Source: Verrucomicrobiota bacterium (GTDB taxonomy: Bacteria > Verrucomicrobiota > Verrucomicrobiia > Limisphaerales > UBA1319). Taken from it: a stretch of 64,000 bases of DNA. The stretch lies in the NCBI GenBank assembly GCA_022711435.1, contig JAKLFB010000029.1, forward strand, positions 1 to 64,000. Direction: 5' to 3'. The notes under the pieces were generated by a model. That model was not told where the DNA came from. It did not search any database and saw only the letters and a list, made by a program, of their open reading frames with translations. Of this stretch, positions 16,097-23,661 are shown in pieces (the first letter of the stretch is position 1; the number at the start of each line of letters is the position of its first letter). Position numbers and translations under genes: made by a program.

Positions 16097-16972
16097 CTAC
16101 GGCGAGGGCCGGCGGCCGCCGTGAATGAGGCGTTTGAACCAGGCGCCCACCGCGATGACGCCGACGATGAGGATCTTCCAGATCTTCTTGAAGAAGATGG
16201 CGATCGAGGCGAACAAGCCGAGCTTGGCGGCGCCGGCGGCGGCGCCGCCCACGATAAGGGCGGCCAGGCCGTATTGGGCAAGTTTATCGCCGGACCGGTA
16301 CTCGGCATAGGTCTCGCCCGCGCGGTATTTGTATCCGCTCAGGAGCTGGTTGTAGGTGGGGAGGGTATCCGCGAGCTGGTCGGGCTCGACGACGAGGTTG
16401 GCGCTCATGACGCCGCGCCGGCCCAGGAGGCGGGTGTTGTAGTTCAGCACGGGCTCACCCTCGCTTTCGGCCCGGATCGCCCATTCCAGGTTATGCGTTT
16501 CCTGGTTGTATTCGGGGCGCTGCTCCCAGCCGACGATGCGGAGCGGCGGGATCCCGCGCTTCTCCCGCTCGCGATTGGCGTAATCGGTGCCCTGGCGGAT
16601 GGTTTTCAGCAGCGCGTCGGCATCGAGCTTGTCTTTGTCGTCGTCCTTGATGTAGCCGGTGTCATTGAATTCGAAGACGATGAACCAATCCAAGTTGGTG
16701 GGTGCAAGGAATCCGATTTCGCTGCCGTCCACGATATTGCCCATAGCATCGAGGAGGGCCTGAGTGCCGGCGGATCCGGTGAACATGTAGCCGCGAGGGA
16801 TGTCGATATCCGCGTGCGGATCGAGAGAACCCGTGCCAGGCCCAACAGTCCATTCTTGCTGGGCCAGGAGGGTCTCGAGTGGTGATGCGGCCTCCCCGGC
16901 TCGGCTGGCCGCGGCCGCCATCCATACCCCAAGAATAAGGAACCATCCGGCAGTCGATAAACGATGTATCAT
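16097..16972 (-). CDS. DUF2167 family membrane-anchored protein
   Basis: A 291-residue protein with a signal sequence (LSTAGWFLILGVWMAAAASRAGEA), an extracytoplasmic domain and a C-terminal hydrophobic stretch (about 235-285: KLAQYGLAALIVGGAAAGAAKLGLFASI... and WKILIVGVIAVGAWFKRL). It shows the full DUF2167 pattern: WTVGPGTGSLDPHADI, IPRGYMF, GYIKDDDKDKLDADALL, THNLEWAIRAES, NYNTRLLGRRGVM and YAEYRSGDKLAQYGL. The biochemical function of this family is unknown to me; members are envelope proteins widespread in proteobacteria. It is first in an apparent two-gene operon with the zinc-ribbon membrane protein. Confidence 0.85.
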   Translation of the reverse strand: MIHRLSTAGWFLILGVWMAAAASRAGEAASPLETLLAQQEWTVGPGTGSLDPHADIDIPRGYMFTGSAGTQALLDAMGNIVDGSEIGFLAPTNLDWFIVFEFNDTGYIKDDDKDKLDADALLKTIRQGTDYANREREKRGIPPLRIVGWEQRPEYNQETHNLEWAIRAESEGEPVLNYNTRLLGRRGVMSANLVVEPDQLADTLPTYNQLLSGYKYRAGETYAEYRSGDKLAQYGLAALIVGGAAAGAAKLGLFASIAIFFKKIWKILIVGVIAVGAWFKRLIHGGRRPSP

Positions 16973-17095
16973 AATGATGTGTCAGGTCCAATTGCGCTGG
17001 TCCAACTTGGAACCGCCGGGGTTCGGTCCGGATGTTCCCTCGTGACCAGATAAGAACCTGGGCTTCGAATCCCGTCAATGAAAAGGGCCGAGGGA

Positions 17096-19537
17096 TCAAC
17101 CCCAGCGCTGCCGCAATGCGGGCAGCCATTCCTCGAGCAGGTAATCGCAGTTGATCGCCTTCTCAACCAGATCGGCCGGCACATAGTAATAATGATTCGA
17201 TGCCTCGAACCCGAGGCGGCTGTCGCGGCATTGGAGGGCGTAGAGGCGGCGCGCCAGGGCCAGCTCGGCGCGCAACAGCCGCTCGAGTTGTTCGAGGTGC
17301 GGACGCGCATCGCTGGCGGATTGCGATTGATCGAGCCCTTGGCGGGCGAGGACGAAACGGGATTGGTTGGCCAGGCTGCGCCAGTGGATCGAGGCGGCAG
17401 TGGCGACGCCGATCTCGGATGCCAAGGCGCGCGTCTCCGGCGGCTCGCCGGCTTCCGGGGGCTGCGGCGGATCGCTCTCGAGCAGGCCGGCGGCCTGCCG
17501 CAGCGCCGCAATCGCCCGATCGAAGCCGTCAGCGACCGCCTCCATCTGCCGGATAAAGGTCTGCGCCGGATACGGCCCGCGCCAGCGATCGAGGTCGTCG
17601 TAGGGAAATCCGACCATCGTCGCGGTGTATTTCGTCGGTTCGGCCCAGAGGAGGTTCGAAGGGCCGCTCTGGAGGGGGGCATTGTAGACGACTCCGACGT
17701 GGAACGGGAACTGGCTGAAAGCGCGGCTGAAGGCTTCCCATGCGCTGACGACGGCGGGAGCGTGTTGTTCGCCGAACCGCCGGCGTGCGACGGCCGCCAT
17801 CGCCTGGCTGGCGAGGGACGGATCTTCCGGATCGCCTGGGGCGTTCATGACGTGGGCGACCACCTCGAGGTTCGGGGATGGATAGCCGCCCAAGGTCCAG
17901 CCCAGCATGATGTCCTTGACTCCCGCGCGGCGTAGGTTGGCGGCATGCCGGGCCACGTTGGCCACGGCGGGTATATAGGGCGCCGCGGAGAGCTCCCAGG
18001 TGTTGCCGGCCTGGATTTTCGCCAGGGTGGCCAGGCCGCGCTGCTGCGCCAGCGCCCAGTGGCGGGCGGCGCGCGGGCCGGGGCCCACGGCCGAGATCGA
18101 ATACTCGCCCACAGCCGTCGAGACACCGCCCCGATCGATGGGCAGGCTCCATTCGCTGACGCTCATGAGCGACGATTCCGCGGGCAGATCCCGGATGATG
18201 TCCGGCGCCCAGGCATCCTGCCAGCCCCAATCCCACGCGATCAGACGCTGGCGGCCGCCGGCCCGCGCGATCCCCCGCTGAAACAGGCGGCTGACCTCGG
18301 CGATGACCTCGGCGGGCGTCCGTCCGCCGCAGCGCGGGCAGCCTTTCCCATTGCCGTGAGACCAGCAGCTGGTGAGGTTCTCCGAGGCGCTGATGCTGAA
18401 AAATCCGCCCAGATCCGGCACGGCGCGGCAGATCGTTGCCACGGCAGCCACGATCGATTCCTGGACATCGGGATGGCTGGTGCACAAGGCGGCATAGCCT
18501 CCTTCGACAACGCCTTTCAGATGAGGGCGCGTTTCGAAAAAGGCGATCGGCATGGCGCGCGGCTCGTTCAAGTAGAGCAGCACGGCGATCCCCTTTCGCC
18601 GGGCGCGAGCGACCAGGGAGCGCAGGTTCTCGAGGCGCTCGAGGTAGCGGTCGCTGAGATCGGGCTGGAAGGGGAATGGCGCCAGCTTGTGAAGCACGGC
18701 CTGCATCCATACTCCAGTCACGCCGCACGCGGCGAGCCGGGCCAGGTAACCATCGGGGTAGGGATCCAGGTCGGACTCGAGGAGCGGGTCGCCGTAGAGC
18801 GCGAAATAGGAGTAGCAATAGCGTAGGCGGCTGGCGCCTGCGGAGGCGGCTGGCGGCGCTGGCGGCGCCGCCGCCAGCTCGCGCAGGAACCCGAACAAGG
18901 GGTCGCCCGACGCCGGGGGCGCCGCACTGAACTGTTCGCGAACGATGCGCGCGATGCGCCGGGCGCGCTCGGTCATGGCGTTGTCGGGCGGCGCCCAGCG
19001 CAAGGGGGCGCACTGCGGTTTGAGATTGCCCAGCTTGACGAATAGAAAGTCGTCTTCGCGAAGGACGTAGTCCAGGTGCTGGGGCGTCCATCCGAGCAAC
19101 GCGAGAAGCTGATCGTAGGGCAGCAGGTGCCAGTTGCGTTTGATGATGGTGATGTAGGATCGGCGGATCTGGATGGAGGGGATGGCGGGCGGCTGGCCGA
19201 GGCCCATCGACGCGCCCAGGGACGCAATCTGCGCGGCGCTGGCCCCCACCACCGATGCCAGACGCTCGACGGGGACCAGCGGCCAGTTCCGCCAGACGAA
19301 TGCGTGCAGGCGGCTGGGAAAGTGCGGGAGCGCCAGCGCGGGCGGCGCGGCGCCCTGGGACAGCTCGGCGGCCGCTGTCGCGGAGTTCGCGCTCGGGGCG
19401 AAAGGGCTTGCGGAGGCGGCGGCCGCGCTGGCAGCAGCGGTCAGCTGGAGGAATCGGCGGCGGGTGAATCGTTCGAGGGTTTTCCCGCACACCACGGAAA
19501 CGGAGAGATCCGTCTGATCCAGCCTTCGATAGCGCAT
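17096..19537 (-). CDS. Large Tat-exported protein of unknown function, TIM-barrel-like (possible glycoside hydrolase)
   Basis: About 813 residues from the ATG at 19537. A twin-arginine signal (FTRRRFLQLTAAASAAAASA) begins near residue 24. The mature part has an N-terminal domain with many tryptophans (YITIIKRNWHLLPYDQLLALLGW), then a region that reads like a TIM barrel: GVTGVWMQAVLH, KGIAVLLYLNEPRAMP, DLGGFFSISASENLTSCWS, RLIAWDWGWQDAW, GVKDIMLGWTLGGYPSPN. This resembles glycosidase-like barrels, but I cannot assign a GH family or catalytic residues. Oddly, the residues before the Tat motif (MRYRRLDQTDLSVSVVC) look like the N terminus of an aldo/keto reductase, so the true start may be the internal GTG just before CGKTLERF. 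Confidence 0.6.
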   Translation of the reverse strand: MRYRRLDQTDLSVSVVCGKTLERFTRRRFLQLTAAASAAAASASPFAPSANSATAAAELSQGAAPPALALPHFPSRLHAFVWRNWPLVPVERLASVVGASAAQIASLGASMGLGQPPAIPSIQIRRSYITIIKRNWHLLPYDQLLALLGWTPQHLDYVLREDDFLFVKLGNLKPQCAPLRWAPPDNAMTERARRIARIVREQFSAAPPASGDPLFGFLRELAAAPPAPPAASAGASRLRYCYSYFALYGDPLLESDLDPYPDGYLARLAACGVTGVWMQAVLHKLAPFPFQPDLSDRYLERLENLRSLVARARRKGIAVLLYLNEPRAMPIAFFETRPHLKGVVEGGYAALCTSHPDVQESIVAAVATICRAVPDLGGFFSISASENLTSCWSHGNGKGCPRCGGRTPAEVIAEVSRLFQRGIARAGGRQRLIAWDWGWQDAWAPDIIRDLPAESSLMSVSEWSLPIDRGGVSTAVGEYSISAVGPGPRAARHWALAQQRGLATLAKIQAGNTWELSAAPYIPAVANVARHAANLRRAGVKDIMLGWTLGGYPSPNLEVVAHVMNAPGDPEDPSLASQAMAAVARRRFGEQHAPAVVSAWEAFSRAFSQFPFHVGVVYNAPLQSGPSNLLWAEPTKYTATMVGFPYDDLDRWRGPYPAQTFIRQMEAVADGFDRAIAALRQAAGLLESDPPQPPEAGEPPETRALASEIGVATAASIHWRSLANQSRFVLARQGLDQSQSASDARPHLEQLERLLRAELALARRLYALQCRDSRLGFEASNHYYYVPADLVEKAINCDYLLEEWLPALRQRWG

Positions 19538-19570
19538 AGCAAGAGGATGATGAATCGAGAGGCGCAGGGT

Positions 19571-19709
19571 CTGCAAGCCGGAAGCTGAAGGGTAGGGCGG
19601 CCACTCCGTGGACGCCGCGTTGGTGGCTGCAAGCTGATGGCCCGGCGCGTGACGGAGCGCACGCCCTACCTGCAAGCCGGAGGCTGAAGGGTGGGGCGAC
19701 CACTCCGCG
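19571..19709. repeat. Repeat cluster: two 40-bp direct repeats flanking an inverted copy
   Basis: The 40-bp unit at 19571-19610 recurs at 19670-19709 with four mismatches. Each begins CTGCAAGCCGGA and ends with GGGCG(G/A)CCACTCCG. Between them 19643-19670 holds an inverted GGTAGGGCG...CTCCGT...CGCCG motif complementary to 19590-19617, so the region can fold into a long stem. It occupies the 221-bp gap between the Tat protein and histidinol-phosphatase genes, which are divergent. Confidence 0.6.
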
Positions 19710-19758
19710 CATCTCTTTTTTGTGTCGCTCGGGCGAGGGCGGGGTAGGATGGAAGGCG

Positions 19759-20565
19759 ATGAACTGGCCGCCGGATTATCACATGCACACGCCGCTCTGC
19801 CGACATGCGACGGGCAGTCCGTCCGAATACGCCCGTCGCGCGGGTGAGGTGGGGCTGGGCGAGATCGGGTTTTCCGATCATTCCCCCATGCAGCGGGACG
19901 ATTTCGACGACTGGCGGATGCGGCTGGACCAGCTCGACGAATACGTCGAGTGGGTGCGCCGCGCACAGCGCGATCACCCGGAGCTGCGGATTCGTCTCGG
20001 GCTCGAGCTGGATTATATCCCTGGGCACGAGGGGTGGTTGCGGGATCTGGCGGGCCGGTATCCGTGGGATTATCTGATCGGCTCGGTGCATTATGTCGCG
20101 GAGGGTTGGGCTGTGGACAACCCGGCCATGATCGGCGAGTGGTCGCGCCGGGAGCCGTCTGAGATATGGGCGGCGTATTTCGATCGGCTGATCCAGGCGG
20201 CTGAATTCGGCGGGTTCGATTGCCTGGGCCATGCCGATCTGCCGAAGAAATTCGGGCATGAACCGCACGAGGATTGCGCCCCCTTGCATCGGCGTCTGCT
20301 CGAGATCGCGCGCCGCCGGGGTTTGGCCATCGAGATCAACACGGCCGGGCTGCGCAAGGAATGCCGGGAGATCTATCCGGGCCCGGCCTTTCTGGCGCTG
20401 GCGTTCGACGCCGGAGTGCCCATCATGTTCGGATCCGACGCCCATGCGCCGGCGGACGTGGGGGCGGGGTTTGATCAGGCGGTGGCGGCGGCCCGAGCGG
20501 CGGGCTACCGGCATTTTCTGCGATTCGAGGGGCGCCGGCCGGAGGCGGTGCGGCTCGAGGCCTGA
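19759..20565 (+). CDS. Histidinol-phosphatase, PHP family
   Basis: A 268-residue PHP-fold phosphoesterase starting MNWPPDYHMHTPLCRHA at an ATG with GGAAGG just upstream. Metal-binding motifs are DYHMHTPLC (HxH), GFSDHSP, GLELDYIPGHE, GSVHYV, CLGHADLPK and FGSDAHAPADVG. This set, especially the LELDYIPGHE/GSVHY pair, is typical of HisJ/HisK-type histidinol-phosphatases that remove phosphate from L-histidinol phosphate in histidine synthesis. No other his gene is near. Length matches the family (about 260-275). It converges on the iron alcohol dehydrogenase, 24 bp away. Confidence 0.85.
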   Translation: MNWPPDYHMHTPLCRHATGSPSEYARRAGEVGLGEIGFSDHSPMQRDDFDDWRMRLDQLDEYVEWVRRAQRDHPELRIRLGLELDYIPGHEGWLRDLAGRYPWDYLIGSVHYVAEGWAVDNPAMIGEWSRREPSEIWAAYFDRLIQAAEFGGFDCLGHADLPKKFGHEPHEDCAPLHRRLLEIARRRGLAIEINTAGLRKECREIYPGPAFLALAFDAGVPIMFGSDAHAPADVGAGFDQAVAAARAAGYRHFLRFEGRRPEAVRLEA

Positions 20566-20589
20566 AGAGCCGCACGGGCGTGCGCGGGA

Positions 20590-21738
20590 TTACAGGGCGA
20601 GCTGGAGGATCTCGACGATCTCGCGGGGGCCGATCGACTGGTGTTCGCCGAGGCGAAAGCCGCGGCCCGCGAAGCGATCGGCGATCTCGGCGAAGCGATC
20701 GGCGCCGATGCCGTATTCGGACAGGCGCGTTTTCATCCCGAGCGAGCGGAAGAATTTCTCGGTCTGATCGATGGCCTGGCCGGCGAGGTCGGCTCCTTGG
20801 CGGATGCCCCAGATTCGCTCGCCGTATTGGATGAGCTTGGCTTGCTTGGCGGCCTTCTGGTGTTTCCAGACGGCCGGCATGAGGGCCACCAGGGTCTGGG
20901 CATGGTCGAGGCCATAGAGCGCCGTCAGCTCGTGCCCGATCCCGTGGGTGGTCCAATCCTGGGGGACGCCGCAGGCGATGATGCCGTTGAGCGCCTGGGT
21001 GGCCGCCCACATGAGGTTGGCGCGGACGGCGTAATCGCGGGGATGGCGGAGGGCCTTGGGCCCCTCTTGAACAAGGGTGGCCAGGAGCGCTTCGGCCTGC
21101 CGGTCCTGGAGCGGGGCGTCGGCGGGGAATGTCATGTATTGCTCCATGACATGCGCAAAGGCGTCGGCGACGCCGTTTGCCGTCTGGCGATCGGGAAGGG
21201 TGAACGTGGTTTCCGGATCCAGGATCGAGAACCGGGGGTAAACGAGCGGGTTTTCCAGCGCGAGCTTTTCGTGCGTTGACTCGCGCGAGATCACCGCGAA
21301 TGAATTCATCTCCGAGCCGGTGGCGGGCAGGGTCAGGACGCAGCCCAGCGGGATGGCCTCCGCTACGGGAGCGCGTCGAGAGAGGATCTCCCACGGATCG
21401 CCCTTCGAATAGCCGATGGCCAGCGCGATGAACTTCGTGCCATCGAGCACCGATCCGCCGCCGACGGACAAGAGAAAATCGGCCGGCTGCTCGCGGCAGA
21501 GCTGGACCGCACGCATGAGCGTCTCGTAGCGCGGATTGGGTTCGATTCCTCCAAACTCGGCCACCGAATGGCGAGCAAGGGCGGCTTTGACCTGGTCGTA
21601 GACGCCGTTCTTGCGGATCGATCCTCCGCCGCAGGTCATCAGGACCCGTGCCTGCGGCGGGATGAGGTTGGCCAGCTGCGCGATGGAGCCTTTGCCAAAG
21701 ACCAATTTGACCGGATTGTGATAAACAAAATTTTCCAT
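20590..21738 (-). CDS. Iron-containing alcohol dehydrogenase (YqhD/BdhA type)
   Basis: A 382-residue group III alcohol dehydrogenase starting MENFVYHNPVKLVFGKGSI. It has the nucleotide-binding GGGSIRKNGVYDQV, the LSVGGGSVLDGTKFIA motif, and metal ligands in NGVADAFAHVMEQY and WTTHGIGHELTALYGLDHAQTL. The overall pattern matches NADPH-dependent YqhD/butanol dehydrogenase enzymes that reduce a range of aldehydes, often in detoxification. The start is the first ATG that matches the family N terminus; upstream frame is not protein-like. A perfect 9-bp hairpin lies about 120 bp upstream and separates it from the DUF4340 gene on the same strand. Confidence 0.9.
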   Translation of the reverse strand: MENFVYHNPVKLVFGKGSIAQLANLIPPQARVLMTCGGGSIRKNGVYDQVKAALARHSVAEFGGIEPNPRYETLMRAVQLCREQPADFLLSVGGGSVLDGTKFIALAIGYSKGDPWEILSRRAPVAEAIPLGCVLTLPATGSEMNSFAVISRESTHEKLALENPLVYPRFSILDPETTFTLPDRQTANGVADAFAHVMEQYMTFPADAPLQDRQAEALLATLVQEGPKALRHPRDYAVRANLMWAATQALNGIIACGVPQDWTTHGIGHELTALYGLDHAQTLVALMPAVWKHQKAAKQAKLIQYGERIWGIRQGADLAGQAIDQTEKFFRSLGMKTRLSEYGIGADRFAEIADRFAGRGFRLGEHQSIGPREIVEILQLAL

Positions 21739-21861
21739 AGCCGATACTTGAGTTTGGAATGTTTCCGGCAAAACTTCAAGCCCGCAGGTCCGGCCGGGTG
21801 CAGGCCTCGGCTCTTGGCGCCTTCGGTCGCAGTCGGGTGGTCGTTTGCAGCTGGCGCCCCT

Positions 21862-21888
21862 CCCCGCCATTGATAACAAATGGCGGGG
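21862..21888. terminator. Perfect hairpin between the DUF4340 and alcohol dehydrogenase genes
   Basis: CCCCGCCAT and ATGGCGGGG are perfect 9-bp complements around the 9-base loop TGATAACAA. The element is about 50 bp past the DUF4340 stop in the direction of transcription. No T-run follows, so it may be an attenuating or mRNA-end hairpin rather than a classical intrinsic terminator. Confidence 0.45.
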
Positions 21889-21939
21889 CGCCCGAATGGG
21901 CGGGTGGAAGGGGCCGGCAAACGCCGGCGCCGCGTGGGG

Positions 21940-23661
21940 TCAAGACGCCGGCGCGGGCTTGTTGGTGGCCGCCGTTGGAGCGGCAACCGGCGCAGCGGCC
22001 GGAGGCCGTGGGGCAAGCGTTGCCGAGGGTGTGGCCGACGGAGCCGCGGCGGGCTTGTTGGTGGCCGCCGTCGGAGCAGCAACCGCTGGAGCGGCCGGAG
22101 GCCGCGGGGCAAGCGTTGCCGAGGGTGTGGCCGACGGAGCCGCGGCGGGCTTGTTGGTGGCCGCCGTCGGAGCAGCAACCGCTGGAGCGGCCGGAGGCCG
22201 CGGGGCAAGCGTTGCCGAGGGTGTGGCCGACGGAGCCGCGGCGGGCTTGTTGGTCAGCGCGGCTGGCGCCATATTCGTGGCGGGCCGGGCCGGCACATCC
22301 AATTTGGTTTCCGGAGGCAAAGGGGGAGGCAGGGACGGGGCTGGCGCGACGGTCGGCGGCGCGACTGGCAGGGCATTCGAGATGGCGATGGGATTCACCA
22401 CCAGGGGGGCGACACCCGGAGCGGCCGGAGCGCCTGGGAGCCCGGGAACCATGGGAGGAGGGCCGTTCTGCTCGGGTTCGGATGCGCTCGCAGCAGCGTT
22501 CGTATCCGGGGACTTGAGCAGATCCGCGCGGTTCTTGAGAAGGGCGTCAAAAGTCCATTTCGAGACCAGGAACGTCCATGGCTCGAGATCCTTCTCCTGC
22601 TGGAGCTTTTCCTTGAGCTTATCGTTCTTTTCCTTGAACTCCTTGTCGAGCCTCTCTTTGTCTTCGGCCTTTTCGTCCTTCCCGGGGGTTCGTTCTGCGG
22701 GGATGCTGGCGCTGGCTTTGACTCGGACAGGATAATTATCGTTGTTGGTGGGGGCGCCGATCTGGAGCTCGTAGGAGAAGTTGTCGAAGGTCTCGAGGCG
22801 GGCGACGATGGGCTGGGCCAGCCCCAGGCCTTCGGGATCGACATTGGGGGGGAGCACATCGTTGTAGGACGCGGAGGAGAGCAGCCAATTCAAGCTGGAC
22901 GTCTTCGAGGGATCGATTTGCTCGCCGGCCGCCGCCGCGTCGAGCTTCCACTCGGCCGACTCGGACTCGCGGGTGACCTTCCAGCTGTTTGTGGCATTGG
23001 TGTGGGCGAGGCTGATGCCGCGGAGTTTCTCGACTTTCAAGAAATCCTTGTTCAGCCAGGACTCGGGTTTGGGCTCGATGCTGGTCAGGGGATCATTGAT
23101 CACCCACACGACCGGGTTGGCATCGGCGCCGACCAGGACGTAGCGGCCGTCGGGCCAGCCGGAGTCATCGCCCATGGGGCTCGGGTCAGCGGACTTGCGC
23201 ATGTGCTTTTTCCCTAGGAGCAGCGATTGGATGGTTTTGCCATCCTTGTCCCGGAACTCGACAAGCGTGCCGGTATTGGTGCCGGCAGGGGCGTTGGTAT
23301 CGGAGGAAGGCGGCAGCAGCTCGAGGCGCCCCAGCTGGGAAGGGCCAACCTTGATCTGCTGGAGACCTTTGATCTCCCACATCTTGCGGAGAAACTCGCT
23401 GATCTCGCGGAAGTTCGCCGGGTAGTTGTAGCGTTCCTGGACGCGCCACCGGTCGTCCTGCTTGACCAGATGGAGCGTCGCATTGGTCTGGTGGACGACG
23501 ATCTGGGCGACGTCGTTGAGAGGGAACGCGGGCAGCAATTTCGCGCCGGTTTCCGGTCCGGATTCCTTCCAGGAAGCGGATCGGCGATGATGGAGCAACC
23601 AGCCCAGGCCGCCGATAATCACGACCAGGGCCGCCAGGAGGGTCAACTGTTTGCGATTCAT
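21940..23661 (-). CDS. DUF4340 protein with proline/alanine-rich C-terminal tandem repeats
   Basis: A 573-residue protein with one N-terminal membrane helix (LTLLAALVVIIGGLGWLL) and an extracytoplasmic DUF4340 region (about 35-350) with the usual beta-rich repeats (LPAFPLNDVAQIVVHQ, TLHLVKQDDRWRVQERYNYPAN, SAEWKLDAAA). A charged KEKNDKLKEKL segment follows. The C-terminal 175 residues are Pro/Ala-rich with three copies of a 32-residue unit (TNKPAAAPSATPSATLAPRP...). DUF4340 proteins commonly accompany GldG-type ABC auxiliary proteins, as here. The ATG overlaps the gldG stop by four bases. The repeats are probably a flexible spacer across the periplasm or wall (inference). Confidence 0.8.
   Translation of the reverse strand: MNRKQLTLLAALVVIIGGLGWLLHHRRSASWKESGPETGAKLLPAFPLNDVAQIVVHQTNATLHLVKQDDRWRVQERYNYPANFREISEFLRKMWEIKGLQQIKVGPSQLGRLELLPPSSDTNAPAGTNTGTLVEFRDKDGKTIQSLLLGKKHMRKSADPSPMGDDSGWPDGRYVLVGADANPVVWVINDPLTSIEPKPESWLNKDFLKVEKLRGISLAHTNATNSWKVTRESESAEWKLDAAAAGEQIDPSKTSSLNWLLSSASYNDVLPPNVDPEGLGLAQPIVARLETFDNFSYELQIGAPTNNDNYPVRVKASASIPAERTPGKDEKAEDKERLDKEFKEKNDKLKEKLQQEKDLEPWTFLVSKWTFDALLKNRADLLKSPDTNAAASASEPEQNGPPPMVPGLPGAPAAPGVAPLVVNPIAISNALPVAPPTVAPAPSLPPPLPPETKLDVPARPATNMAPAALTNKPAAAPSATPSATLAPRPPAAPAVAAPTAATNKPAAAPSATPSATLAPRPPAAPAVAAPTAATNKPAAAPSATPSATLAPRPPAAAPVAAPTAATNKPAPAS
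21955..22255. repeat. Three 96-bp tandem repeats plus a partial fourth, inside the DUF4340 gene
   Basis: Units at 21955-22050, 22051-22146 and 22147-22242, plus the first 12-13 bases of another at 22243, encode a 32-residue Pro/Ala/Thr unit. Units two and three look identical at the base level, while unit one differs at several positions. Identical synonymous positions indicate recent duplication or gene-conversion homogenisation. Confidence 0.8.

Noticed and set aside
17529..19712. Overlapping 727-codon frame antisense-strand partner of the Tat protein
   Set aside because: Arg/Pro/Ala-rich and motif-free, on the same strand as the Tat protein but in another frame; the Tat protein frame has a coherent signal and fold pattern.
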